DNA from: Owenia fusiformis
Lineage: Eukaryota; Annelida; Polychaeta; Sabellida; Oweniidae
Length of the DNA stretch: 64,000 bases
NCBI GenBank assembly: GCA_903813345.2
Contig: CAIIXF020000006.1
Coordinates: 36,607,936-36,671,935 of the forward strand
Direction: 5' to 3'
The position numbers and the translations under genes are program-made. The notes beneath the pieces were generated by a model, which saw only the letters and a list, made by a program, of their open reading frames with translations, had not been told where the DNA came from and did not search any database. Position 1 is the first letter of the stretch, and the number at the start of each line of letters is the position of its first letter. Positions 33,016 to 45,747 of the stretch are shown here, piece by piece.

Positions 33016-35045
33016 GTAACTATAGAAAAATCCATATGTACAATTTTTGTCATTTTTCTAAATTTCTAATAAAAAGGACTTTTGCAGTTACAAACAAATT
33101 TCATTATCAAAATCTCAAACCTTTTAGATAAAAGCATTTTCAAAAGAGATGGCCTTTCAAATATTTGAAGGTCTCCACCAATTTTATAAACAGGCCTCAT
33201 TTACCATTGAAATGGATCTCACAATGTCTGCTGTTGTTTTATGAGTATTCTCTACAAGTTTGGATCGAGTAACTTCAATAGTATTACCATAGTTTTAAAA
33301 TGATGATGATGAAATGATGTTTAACTGAAATAAATGTCATTTCCACAGTTTCAAATTTTACTTGGCGCATGTGCGGCACTGAGAGAGCACATGCTCATGA
33401 TTGTTCACGTGATCACATCCTGTAATTTGATTGGACATCATATACTGGGGAATCCCCAAATACAATAGAATATGAAAGAATTATGGGAGCTACTCACTTC
33501 TTCTGATACTGGGTGTCCTGTGAAAATGTTCTTCCTATTCACTGTCGTATATTTCTACTGATTTATCATTCACTCCAACTTATGCTCAACAAGCCCTCAT
33601 GTAAACAAAGCAAATTGGGTCACCTCTAATCAGGGAGACACTCTCGTAAGAAAGTTTGCATGTCTGAGTTCTGCATATTGTCATTATTGGGCAAAATGTC
33701 CCAAAATATCAATGAAGCCATAAATCAATGGCTGATTATTCAGACAGGTAGAGCCATAAGGAGCTCCTTGATTTGGCGACTTAAATATAATACAAAATGC
33801 TTACAACAGACTGTTCTTTCATTCTCATATGCGATATCACAAGTTATATTATAATGAAAAATGTTCTAATTATTTTGGATCATCCTGTACAGATTCAAAA
33901 TTGTGAAATACTGAAATGTCAAGCAGGAAATATATTCTTTGTTACTGATCCTGAAAATCATTATAATGAAAAAGCAACAAATTCAACATTTTTGGAATAA
34001 ATAATTATTTTGGGTGAAGCTTTGGAATAAAATCTAAATTATAATTGAATTTTCTTAAACTTTCTTGTGTAGATAAAGTTCAATGTTTGATATTATAATG
34101 CACTCATATGTATATTTGCATTGATCTCTGCTATTAAAAGAAAGCTAATATGTTTGATCTAGGCATGCTTTCGTGCCAAATGATTCAAAATTGCAGGGTC
34201 ACCCTGTCTTCCTGAAAATTTGCATTGCAATATATTGTTTCAACATGTTCAAGAACAGGCAATCTTAGGTCCCTTTTTAAGTGAGTGCATTTATCAGGAC
34301 CCCTTAATACAGATCAAGTATTACCGAACTTCTTTTGATTAAATATTAACTCACATTTAGCAAATCAATGAGGAAGCACAAAGGGCAATATTTTGAAAAT
34401 ACCATGATACTACTACTTTCGGGACACCCTGTACATTTGCATTGATCTCTTTGCTATTAAAAGAAAGCTTATTTTCGATGCTTTCATGCCAAATGATTCA
34501 AAATTGCAGGGTCACCCTGTCTTGCTGAAAGTTTACACTGCAATACATCATTTCAACATGTTCAAGGGGATACAATCTTAAGTCTCATTTCAAGTGGACA
34601 TTTTTATCAGGACCCCTTCTAATAATGCATTACTGAAATTCTTAAGATTAAATATTAACTCACATATTTTACCAAACCAATGAGGAAGCACAAAGGGTAA
34701 TATTTTGAAAATAGCATAGTACCACTTATCTCCCCCAGCAAGTTAATGCGGCACCCATTTGAGATTGTAATGATAGGCATGCACCATCTTGAAAATCCAT
34801 TTGCACCCACTTGAAAAATGAGAAAAATCATGAAAAATGTTAATATCCTGACCAAATTCAGTTTAAATTGTGAAATCAAGAATTTTGCACCCACTTGAGA
34901 TAAAATCCTGGAGAGAACACTGAATAAAATTATACCATGAATCCTATTAAATCAGCATTTTTGCATATCTATCAAATTACTTATTTTCAAGCATGAATAT
35001 ATTAAACTGTATAGTTTAATAAGAAAGTGAACATTAACCTTTCAG
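33016..35045 (+). other. Intron 1 of TPR gene 1
   Basis: A 2.03-kb GT-AG intron. It includes a kappaB-like palindrome and an E-box shared with the paralogue, and a tandem duplication of about 300 bp (34110-34425 and 34430-34725; both contain 'caaaattgcagggtcaccct'). The paralogue has only one copy (47060-47340). Confidence 0.6.
33447..33457. promoter_or_regulatory. kappaB-like palindrome in intron 1 of TPR gene 1
   Basis: GGGGAATCCCC fits the 11-bp NF-kappaB/Rel site pattern. The same 11 bp occur at the equivalent position in the paralogue (46391-46401). A CACGTG E-box lies 36 bp upstream in both copies (33406-33411, 46350-46355). The surrounding sequence is also well conserved between the recent duplicates, so conservation alone does not prove function. 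Confidence 0.3.
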
Positions 35046-38000
35046 AGGTAACGAAAGAAATGTATGAACTTGGTTGTAAAATAAAAGCATGTGACCAACA
35101 AACTGAGTTGAAAGAGCAGGCAGACCTCATGTGCCAACTTGGACAAGAGTATATCAAGTCAGCAGAGACCTCTGATATCTGGTATGAACACTACATTTGG
35201 TCCTGTGCATTAAACAATGCAGCTAAATGTCGAATTAAGAAATTGATTAAAAAACAAACTGATGGCACAAACACAGCTCTTGAAGATGACTTGGAACACA
35301 CTAACAAACAACTCCAGCTTATAGAAAGTAACTTTGTGAAGAAATGCCGAGCTGCAAACCATAGCGAACTATCTACAGAGGCTGCAACACAGAAGTATAC
35401 AGACACACTCGAAAATATACGAGAGTACTCAAACACCACTGTAAATGAAATCATCAAAAAGTGCATGGTAGTTGATGATGTCACCACAGAGATGAAAGAC
35501 AAAGATGAAGACAACACAATAAAATACAGCAAGGTGTTTTATAATGGACTTACACAACAGCTTTTAGATTTTTATAAGTCTATTATCAATGATTGTATTT
35601 CTGTTTTAGGACACCCTGATTGCAAGTTTGCATTCTTAGCACTTGGTTCCCTATCCCGAAAAGAGGTCACTGCTTATTCAGATATTGAGTGGGCAATACT
35701 GTTTGATCCCTTAGATAGACCAGTCGATCAAATCAAAACACAATTGCGTATGATAGCCTTTTACATGCATTTGAAGGTACTTAATCTTGGGGAAACATTG
35801 TTAAACTGCTTAGACATACCTGTTCTGACAGATTATAACAAACACCTACCCCCTGACATGAAAGACAATGACTTTTATGACAAAGCAACTACTCGGGGAA
35901 TTTCCTTTGATGGGACACAACCTTGGGCTAGCAAAACAGCTATTGGTAGAAAAACAGGAGAAGATTCCAATAAACCTCCCAGACTTGAACTTATCATGAC
36001 TGTGGATGAGATGAGCAAGTTTCAGTTTACAGACGAATCAATAAAAGAGGGTTACCACCTAAGTGATGTTCTCATGACATCAACACTCATAAATGGAGAA
36101 TTTGCCTTATGGAAGGAATACAATGACAAAGTACATTCCATATTATCATCACCATCTAAAACTAATCCAGACATCACTATAGGAAGAGAACGAGCAGTAA
36201 AAACACTGGAGAAAGACTTAGAAAAATACAGTGAAAACCCCCTGTCATCAGAATCATTCACACAGAAAATGCATACAAAGCATGATATATACAGATTTGC
36301 TACAATCACTATAAATATTCTGAAATTCATGCATGGTTGCACATCATTTGCTCCTCTAGATGTGTTAGAGGAATTGAGAAGGAAGGGTATCCTTTCTGAA
36401 GGGGCGACAAAAGATCTACAAATCATGGTTTGTAGTGTAATAAACCTTAGACACATGGTCTATGGAAGGTATAAGCAACAAAAGGAATTCATATCATTCT
36501 TACCAAGTGACTCTCAAGATGATGAAACAACAGAAGTGATGCCAGTCAGAAGTTTTACAGCCATATTACGATTTTTTAACACATTCATGCCCTGGTGTGA
36601 ATTCCTCAAATCAAACTTGAATGCAAGTGGAGCCTGGGCATATAGAGAGAGATATCTTGAGGGAAACAATGAAGTGATAGCGCAATTATATGAGAACATT
36701 TTTTTCTTCAAGAGGGCAATGCATGCTTATCAAACAGAGTTAAAAACTCTTCAATCCCTAGATGCAGGAGAGCATGAGGTGGAAATAGCTTCCATACAGG
36801 ATGCAATAGGTTCACTTTATAAGTCACAAGGGAATTTCTCAGATGCACTCTTATATCATAATAAAAGTCTGAAAATAGGCAGAAACATCAATAGTGAAAG
36901 TGGGGTCTCTAGATCACTTAACAACATAGGTGTTGTGTATAATAACATGGGAGATCTGCCTAAAGCACTTGAATATCATCAAGAAAGTCTGACAATGGAA
37001 AGACTAATACACAAAGACAGTCCCCACTCAGCTGTTGCAACCTCACTTAACAACATAGGTAATGTGTATATTAAGATGGGAGATCTGACTAAAGCACTTG
37101 AATATTATCAAGAAAGTCTGACAATGAGAAGACTAATACACAAAGACAGTCCCCACCCAGATGTTGCTGCATCACTTAACAACATAGGTCTTGTGTATAT
37201 GGGAGATCTGACTAAAGCACTTGAATATCATCAACAAAGTCTGACAATGTATAGACTAATACACAAAGACAGTCCCCACCCAGATGTTGCTAGATCACTT
37301 AACAACACAGGTATTGTGTATAATGACATGGGAGATCTGACTAAAGCACTTGAATATCATCAACAAAGTCTGAAAATGTATAGACTAATACACAAAGACA
37401 GTCCCCACCCAGATGTTGCTAGATCACTTAACAACATAGGTATTGTGTATATTAAGATTGGAGAACTGACTAAAGCACTTGAATATCATCAACAAAGTCT
37501 GACAATGTATAGACTAATACACAAAGACAGTCCCCATCCAGATGTTGCTAGATCACTTACCAACATAGGTATTGTGTATAATGACATGGGAGATCTGACT
37601 AAAGCACTTGAGTATCATCAAGATTGTCTGACAATGTTAAGACTAATACACAAAGACAGTCCCCACTCAGCTGTTGCAACCTCACTTAACAACATAGGTC
37701 TTGTGTATATTAAGATGGGAGATCTGACTAAAGCACTTGAATATTATCAAGAAAGTCTGACAATGAATAGACTAATACACAAAGACAGTCCCCACTCAGC
37801 TGTTGCAACCTCACTTAACAACATAGGTCTTGTGTATATTAAGATGGGAGATCTGACTAAAGCACTTGAATATTATCAAGAAAGTCTGACAATGAATAGA
37901 CTAATACACAAAGACAGTCCCCATCCAGATGTTGCTGCATCACTTAACAACATAGGTCTTGTGTATATGGGAGATCTGACTAAAGCACTTGAATATCATC

Positions 38001-38479
38001 AACAAAGTCTGACAATGTATAGACTAATACACAAAGACAGTCCCCATCCAGATGTTGCTAGATCACTTAACAACATAGGTGTTGTGTATAATAACATGGG
38101 AGATCTGACTAAAGCACTTGAATATCATCAACAAAGTCTGACAATGTATAGACTAATACACAAAGACAGTCCCCACCCAGATGTTGCTACATCACTTAAC
38201 AACATAGGTGTTGTGTATAATAACATGGGAGATCTGACTAAAGCACTTGAATATCATCAAGAAAGTCTGACAATGAGAAGACAAATACACAAAGACAATC
38301 CTCACCCAAGTGTTGCTACAGTATTACGAAACATAGGTATCATACATGAGAACATGAAGGAGCATACAGAAGCACTGACTTATTACTTTGAAGCTCTAAG
38401 CATTGCTCATCAGTATGGAGGAGATTCACACCCTGATTACATAGAAGCATTAGAAATGATTGATGATTGTACAGAATAA
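35046..38479 (+). CDS. TPR gene 1, exon 2: nucleotidyltransferase domain plus about 13 TPRs
   Basis: With exon 1 it gives 1207 residues (3624 nt, in frame). A helical N-terminal part is followed by a nucleotidyltransferase-fold motif, GSLSRKEVTAYSDIEWAILF, with G264-S265 and acidic D276/E278 of the joined protein. This matches the GSxxRxExxxxSDxE pattern of GlnD/DUF294 nucleotidyltransferases. A helical region with LDVLEELRRKGIL and LQIMVCSVINLRHMVYGRY resembles the segment that follows the catalytic domain in that family. From about residue 650 to 1190 come about 13 TPR units, mostly 43 residues (MGDLTKALEYHQESL...SLNNIG), of the kinesin-light-chain type used for protein binding. Two units lack two codons before MGD. 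A frame starting GTG at 35027 is upstream of the acceptor and is intronic. Without exon 1 the first in-frame ATG is at 35060. The cellular role is not known to me. Confidence 0.85.
36900..38300 (+). repeat. 129-bp tandem repeat array coding the TPRs of gene 1
   Basis: Eleven units of the same type as in gene 2, two of them 123 bp long because a six-base deletion removes two codons before MGD (near 37198 and 37967). The two short units lie in similar contexts, so the deletion spread by duplication of a block. Confidence 0.9.
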
Positions 38480-38644
38480 ATCCTGTGTTCCTGCACTCTA
38501 ACACAAAACTGAACCATTGATATTTAAACTTGTTGCTGAGACTCATACCTAACACCAGAAAAGTGTAATGTAATGTTTTGGAGTGATATACCTATTGTTC
38601 TATTGACTAAAAAAACAATAATCACACACAAAAATATTTACACC

Positions 38645-38650
38645 AATAAA
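38645..38650 (+). terminator. Possible polyadenylation signal of TPR gene 1
   Basis: AATAAA 166 bp after the stop codon, followed by A-rich sequence. Weak evidence, because AATAAA is common in AT-rich DNA. Confidence 0.3.
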
Positions 38651-40088
38651 AAGGACTAAAAAAAAACAACCAAATTTATTTTGAAATGAAACTGTTCAAT
38701 TCAGAGACGAATACTATTTGTACTAATTTTCATGAAGTTCACTACTCTAGGAATGGATACCTACTCTTTTCCACTGACCAAGTTATATAAGTAAGGTATA
38801 TCCATCCTGCTTGACCAATTCTGCTTGACACTTGGAATTACAAACACATTTGACATTTTTCTTTATTTTTCATAATTTAAGAGACAGAGGCCCTCTCTAA
38901 TCTAACAGTTCCTTTACACCAACTTACTAGAACTTAGCAAACCATATTAAGGAATGAAGCCAAGCCACACACAGACCAATCTGACAGCCCAGTGAGTGAT
39001 GACTGTGTCCAAAACACCTCTAGATGTAAACAGGATGTACTGAACACCTAAGTTAGTACCCATACTGCTTGACTGACACTGACAGACCAATCTGACAGCC
39101 AAATGATTCCAAACTTGGATGAACATGTCAAAAAACATAACAGCCTTATTGTTTATAGTGAAAACTGATATTGAAGTGTCTTCCTTTTGGTCAGATCAAA
39201 GTGATGATCTATCTTTTAAAAGTAATTTAACAAAGGACTTGACTCCTTCCCTTTTCTAAATGCAATTCCAATGTTCTTGCTTAACCCCTCTATTTGCTAA
39301 CACTACAATTCATTATCTCCTCATCATTTCAGAAGAACATAAGTTAATTGAGTCTCAACCTGTAAAATATATGAACCAGGCATATATTGAATTCCAGTGA
39401 CCTCTTTATTGAGAGATATGTATTTCTAGCATTTTAAGTTGTGTGATATTATATTAGTGCTTTAATACCAGTATATCCTTTCATTATCGTCACATATTAT
39501 GTATTGAACTTGTATCTTGTGCCATTACAAACTTGTATTTTTAGTTAGATTAAAGCATATATACTAAATGGTGTTGCAAATGAGAAATTGATTCAAAATA
39601 GATCTGTGCAGCAGTACACAGAAACCTGTAATGTGGAACACCTCTGATAAAGAGACAATTTTCAGAATTTCAAGATTAACTGACTTAATGTTAAATGAAC
39701 CTCTATATGAGGTTCAACTGTACATAATTTGGAAATATAAGAGTAATTACATTTAATAATTTATATTGTACTGAAAATGTTGCTTCAATGATTATGAATA
39801 CTGGCCCAAGATGATATATGCTAATTCTTACGCTAAAGGACAGGATTGTATAACTTAACCCAAAAGGGATATCTTAACAAGACATTATTTTCAGTCTAAA
39901 ATGTTAAAAAGATTTTTCCACCAGTTTTTAAAATGCACCTTTTCACAAGGCAATTTCTTATAACAATACAATCAAAAAATCAAGGTGCGGAAAATGAGTA
40001 AAACTTTATTGTGTATTATACGTTTTCTACATTTACTGTATTTAACTCAACAAGTGGTAAAAGACAAGGCCACAAGAAATATAAGATA
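38651..40088. repeat. Segmental-duplication flank downstream of TPR gene 1
   Basis: From about 38780 it is similar to 54350-55585 downstream of TPR gene 2 (shared 'cttagcaaaccat', 'gaagaacataagttaattga' and 'ttagattaaagcatatatac'). A phrase 'gacagaccaatctgacagcc' is repeated near 38970 and 39080. No gene. Confidence 0.65.
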
Positions 40089-40093
40089 TATAA

Positions 40094-40259
40094 CAGAGGT
40101 TTCATTAGCAGCAGGCAACAGGTGATTTTCACTGGTTGTTTTCACAAAATCACCTGTTGTTTTCAGGGACTTTTAAATAGTAAATTTATGATTTTCATTA
40201 ATTTTGCCTGTTGTTTACATTTATTTAGCCTGTTGTGGTAAATTCTAGTGAAATCCCTG
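40094..40259. mobile_element. Short MITE-like element, copy 2
   Basis: Orthologous in position to 91-262, with the TATAA direct repeat on both sides (40089-40093, 40260-40264) and inverted ends AGAGGTTTCA / TGAAATCCCT. Confidence 0.6.
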
Positions 40260-40264
40260 TATAA

Positions 40265-42515
40265 TAATACTGTAAAACATATTGAATTTGAAGGAACAAT
40301 TTGAATTTGTTAATGTAAATTGCTTCTTTTCATACACTCATGTTTTTTCTAACATATTTGCACTTATAATGCATGATAATGAAAAAGTTATATACAATTT
40401 TTGTAATTGTACAAGTGAGAAGTAGGCAAAAATATATATTTTGTGTGAGAATTTTAATACATGCATGTATCTTTGTACATGTATTGTGTAATTAAACCGA
40501 ACAATGAGTTCGTTATTGTGAATTTGTATTCTAATTTGAAAAAATGGTTAAGTCAATCATTTGTCAAATTTTCCACAACAAGATTGGCTGTTTGATGGGG
40601 GGGGGGGCTCCTCAATGGGTACATGAGCCAACCAGAGGGCCATTACAATCACCAACTAATCAGGCTTTCTTTTTCCAATTATCTACTTAACAGGAACATC
40701 GACCTTGGGGAAGATGTCTCCTTTGAGTAGATGGAAAATTAACAATGAACTCAATAATACATAGTCTATCTCATTGTTTTACTATGCATTTCACTTTGGA
40801 AATTGTATACTTAATTGGTGTCTCATACGCCGTCATCGACTGGGAGCAATGTTTTTAAAAATGTTTTAAATGAATTTTGTATGAAATGCTTGTAACACAG
40901 AAATAAACTATTTTATACTTTATACTTTAAAATTGAAATTCAGGTTTATCAAACTACACTAAGCTGTATATTGGAATGAAAATACATTGATATAAAATCA
41001 TCATCTGAACACATGGCTCCTGGAAAGGAGGAACACTGTGAATATGTCTGGAGCCCTGTGTTTAGAGTAAAGAAAATTATTTTGTAAAGAAAAATTATTA
41101 TGGAAAAAGGAAATAATTATTCCAATTGTTTAAACATTGTATTGTTATTGTAGAACATTAAGAACCCTCACTTCATTTGTTATTTTGTTTTGTTTAATTA
41201 ATAAAATATATTCTAAACAAATCCTGCCATCTTTTGTTGCACCAAAGAACCAAGAGTGTGTTCAATGTGACAATTCCAAAAATACAGGTTGGGCTAAAAA
41301 TGTTAAAAAAAAACAAATGCTAATAACTCAGTCATTCAGCATGTATTTAAGGTCATATTTAGTACAATTGAACCTTTTTCAATGCTCTTTCATTCTACGA
41401 ACTGAGTTATTAACATTTGTTTGGGTTCAATTTTTCTGTTCACTCTATCAAGATGTGATATGGTTTACTGATATGGTCTAAATGTTAACTGTTTATCATT
41501 CCATATCATATTAATTCCAGTTGTCCAGTCTAAAGCCTTGTAATTTGTTTCCAATGCAACAATCTTTGAAAATGATGCATGCCTAGTTCATGACAATTTA
41601 ACAACCAGGATTTCTCACATCAACTCTATGTTATATATAGTATAAAAAATAGTGTATATCCAAATGAATATACACTCCACTCCATAGGTTTAGCAACCTT
41701 AGCTCCCCCATTGAACTATGTGTTAAAGCCTCTTTACGTTTGAATTTTTATTTACTTAAAGGCAGAATCTGAGCTATAGGGGTGACAAAATTACAAGCAA
41801 CATGTATAATTGACCTACCAATATATTCCTTACAATATCAAATACAATATCTCCCAAAAGATTCACAATATGTTCTGAATTGGTGAAGTTATTAATGATT
41901 CAAAGTGCAAAAATGGGTGAAAAATGTTTAAATTCTCCCAAATAATAAGAATGGTAACCATTCTTATAGAAAAATAATACATAATTGTAAAAATCTTTAG
42001 TTTTCCTGGAATAAAGTATGCACTTTTGTGATTTTTAGAAAATAGACATGACAAGGAATGACATGAACCAAAAATATTCTACAATTGAATCAATTTTTTG
42101 TTTAGCCTGCTCACTATATCTGATTCTCTCTTTAACCTGCGATGGATTTTAAATATGTTGATGGAAACGTAACTTGACTTTATTTCCAATACCTCCAACT
42201 TTTCCCAATTTTTTCCTCAATTACAATAGGTCGAAAATTGATGATAAATTTGATGAGTGAAAATCGTCATTCCCATGTAAACCAATGGGAAATGGTGAGT
42301 TCGGGGCAAATCAGAAATCAGGAAATCTATTCAGTAAAAGATTCAACAAAAAATATTTTTATATAGAAAATTGAATCGTCTCCCTTTTTGTATGAAGTGT
42401 TTAGTTTACTTGATGAATACTAAAGTTACAGAGATTCAAAGTCATTTTTGAAAATCATAAATCATAAAAGGATAATGATCCTCAGAACAGTAAAATCTTC
42501 ATGGTGTGAGCCTAT
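40265..42515. repeat. Segmental-duplication flank, copy 2
   Basis: Matches copy 1 (263-745, 9390-9445, 10514-10700) without the LTR and LINE insertions, and copy 3 (55740-56800). An open stretch at 41137-41481 on the plus strand is not supported as a gene, since the other copies break it. A run of nine G lies near 40600. Confidence 0.55.
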
Positions 42516-42900
42516 ATACAGGGTGTTCAAAAAAATGCAACCCAAAGAAATCGCTATATCTTGGAAAATACTAATCCAATTATGTCCATATTTTCAGGAA
42601 AGAAAGAAAAGACTGTGTATGTATAGCCCTGTTGTTAGTTCGTTGTAAAACATGATGTCTTGGACACTTGCTCAAAAGACAATTGTACTAGCAAAATACG
42701 AAAAAGGCGAATGGAAAATTACTATATCTTGGTAAATACTAATTCAATTATGTTCATTTTTTCAGGAAAAGAAAGAAGAGACTGTGTATGTATAGCTCCT
42801 GTTGTTGGTAAGTTGTAAAGCATGATGCCTTGGACACCTGCTCAAATGACAGTTGTACTAGGAAAATATGAAAATGCAGTCAGAGGTGACTGCTACAGCA
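42516..42900 (+). mobile_element. Mariner-type remnant with a 185-bp tandem duplication
   Basis: Starts TA-CAGGGTGTTCAAAAAAATGC, a mariner-like end. Two direct copies of about 185 bp follow (about 42550-42700 and 42725-42890; shared 'gactgtgtatgtatag'). The second contains the small frame MMPWTPAQMTVVLGKYENAV, resembling the first residues of a transposase DNA-binding domain. There is no matching right end and no catalytic region. Confidence 0.45.
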
Positions 42901-43032
42901 ATAAAACCAAATAACTTTCTAACCATAGTGTTTTGGCACTTCAGATTTGGCACAAATTATCCTCATTCAATGTGTGGTGAATTTGTGGAGTTTCATTAAA
43001 ATCACCCGAGTGAATGAAGAACAAAACGCCCA

Positions 43033-43364
43033 ACAGTTTAACATTTTTTGGCGCTCTTGCCGAATATCCCGCTTTACTCCAAACTTTTCTACGACCTATT
43101 ACGACCCCGACGCTTTAATCAAGCTTTGTTACGCTTTGGTGCCGCTTTAAAAGCCGCTTTAAAGCGCCATCAAAGCGCCGTTGGTGCGAACGCTTAAACA
43201 GTTTAAATTTTTTAGCGCTCTTACCGAATATCCCGCTTTACTCCCGAGCTTTTCTACGACCTATTACGACCCCGACGCTTTAATCAAGCTTTGCTACGCT
43301 TTGGTGCCGCTTGACAAGCCGCTTTAAAGCGCCATCAAAGCGCCGTTGGTGTGAACGTAGCTTA
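43033..43364. repeat. GC-richer tandem dimer, unit 166 bp
   Basis: Two copies (43033-43198 and 43199-43364) contain 'cgaatatcccgctttactcc', 'ctacgacctattacgacccc' and 'aagcgccatcaaagcgccgt'. The composition is clearly richer in G+C than the neighbourhood. No ORF, TIR or tRNA-like structure was recognised. It may be a dispersed repeat family. Confidence 0.6.
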
Positions 43365-45470
43365 ACAAATGGCAAAAATAGAGCCAACTGTCCAGAATTT
43401 CCTGATCACCCCTCGTACATTATGGGTGAATTATTCAATTCAGATTCATATTTTGAGTATAATTGACATTGGTGTTGAATATAATTTTGATACAATAAAC
43501 GTTATAAGATTTCATATCCACTTTATGTGCATTTATGGTAATCTATCAAGATATTCCAACCCACTCCACTCTCACCTTCAAATTCCAAGTGGTTATAACA
43601 CCCCTTTGAACAAATAGCTGATTTTTCTGTCACATTACTGTGTGGTGATTCATTCCCCATGTGTTTTACCACTGTACCAATCAAATTTGTCCAAATATTC
43701 ATTTCACAAGTAACCACAATTACAATTTTATGGCCCTGATTGAGGTGTCTAATGAAAGAAGCTATTGAACTGATCTGTTTGCCTTACGTAATTGTGTATT
43801 TGCTGTGAGCACACCATGCTCATAAGCATTTTGTTTTGTTTATTTAAGCAATGGAATTATACACTAGGTGAAGTCATCTTGATTATCAGGGTTTTAGTTG
43901 CTGACCCTGAAAATCAAGATGCTCCACTCTATCACATCTAGTCGTGAGCCATATCTTTCATCAGGATGAATGAATTGATGAACAGACACGGCTTCTCTAT
44001 ATCCCTCTCAAACTAAGTTAAGTAAAATAACAACTCATGAGGCAAACTGATAAACTTTTGATCATCAATATACAATCTATCACGTAACATGAAACAATGT
44101 TCTGAAGTTGAAATTCAGTTTTACAACAGATATAAGTAACCAATTTTAGTGTTTCACCATCGTAAAGAGTGGCGCCTTAATTTAGGAAAGGTAGCATTGA
44201 TAGCATATAAAAGCTGGCAAAAAGTGTTGAAAAGATATAGGGTCATTCTGTTCATTTTATAGCAGTGTCTGCATACACAAGTTTGATTGTACAAGGTCAG
44301 AGTGGTTCAGATTGATTGATTGTCTATAATAACTTCTGTATTAGTTCCAATAAACGCACTTAAGGTTTACCAAATTCTCCTGGAGGAGATGTCTCAAATT
44401 ACGAAATCCCCAGGGATTTTTAAATGGTACATAATTTGGTGGAAATTCATGAATTTTCTCGTTAAACTGTACCTACTGTGATTGACTGTGCGGATCAATC
44501 AGATTGGCCCCTGCATGATCAGTAATGTCATACATAACGTATCGTATCTTGAGGTTATTATGGTTTACTCAGTGTCATATTATGTTAAACTTTCAAGCAC
44601 TCAAAAATTTTTAGTTAATGATTTTAAATGTGGTCAATTATATTATACTTATGTAGGTGTCACGGCCACAAATATGTACAAATGTTTAATTATGTTTTAA
44701 TGAAATAAAATTTGAAAAAACAAAAAACATAATTTCTAGTTTTGGTTTATTGTTTCCTTGGTAATCTCGGTGTAATTTTTGTGTAAACAAATAACAAAAC
44801 ATCTTAGAATTATGACAGGCCACATAATGACCAGTAGCAAGTCACATGGGGGCCAACATATGTCATAAATCATTGAAATATTACTTTTTACTTGTTAATG
44901 AGCTACCATCTATGTTAAATGAAACAGATGCAACATTACTGATCAGATGAAATGTTCAAATACATCCATTATTATAGAAAATGGAAGCCTTTAGGTTTAA
45001 ATTACTATTTCAGTTGTCGTTTAACATATTGATCAGTATATCAGATTCTTATTGTATCTTATCAATACAGATATGAATAGAATGAATGAATCTTTTGAAT
45101 AGACTGACTTTTTTTTCTTTTAGAGCCTGCTTTTCCCCCTTGTCTACAGCTTCCATTTTAAAAAACTTCTAAATAAGTATGTATGTATTATTTTTTTCAA
45201 TCCGTCTCTATTTATTCAATCTGTATCTATTCATTCAATCAATCTCTATTGAGATGTGACAAGCCAAACTTTACATTCATTTGTAGTTGAATGCATAGAC
45301 AGGTCCCAAACTGCACTTAACACGTATGGCAACACACAATCTTTATTGTTAACCTGTTATTGGGAATTTACACTTACTAAAAGTGTATATTTGTGTGTCT
45401 TTGAAAAGAAATAAAAGATAAACAAAAAACCAGTTTTATTACTATGCTTGTTATTTATATTGCCTATGGT
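43365..45470. other. Non-coding spacer between the TPR genes
   Basis: About 44088-44330 is the counterpart of 14100-14345. The rest shows only short ORFs without motifs. The upstream region of TPR gene 2, similar to that of gene 1, begins at about 45470. Confidence 0.45.
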
Positions 45471-45747
45471 AATAATATTGGGTCAAAAGATCATTTTAAA
45501 AACACATAATACATGTTTTTCAATCACGAAAGATTATTTGAATCTAATAGAGACACTAGGCGTGAGCCGATTTGTTGCAAAGAAAAAATAAATTATATAT
45601 TTGACAAACATTTACTTATGATCTACTTGATAAGCAACATACGTATCAAAATGGAGTCTTAAGCTTTTACTTAATTTAGCTATTGCTATTTTCAAGAAGA
45701 TTCGAGTAGTAGAAGTAGGTGAATGATACAATTAAACAAAATTGAAC

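Noticed and set aside
35027-35045. GTG at 35027 as start of TPR gene 1
   Set aside because: It lies upstream of a good acceptor (cctttcag) and the paralogue has a stop-containing or different sequence there. Exon 1 with an ATG and matching phase explains the frame better.
41137-41481. 114-codon ORF in segmental copy 2
   Set aside because: The homologous sequence in copies 1 and 3 is not open and there is no motif; a chance ORF.
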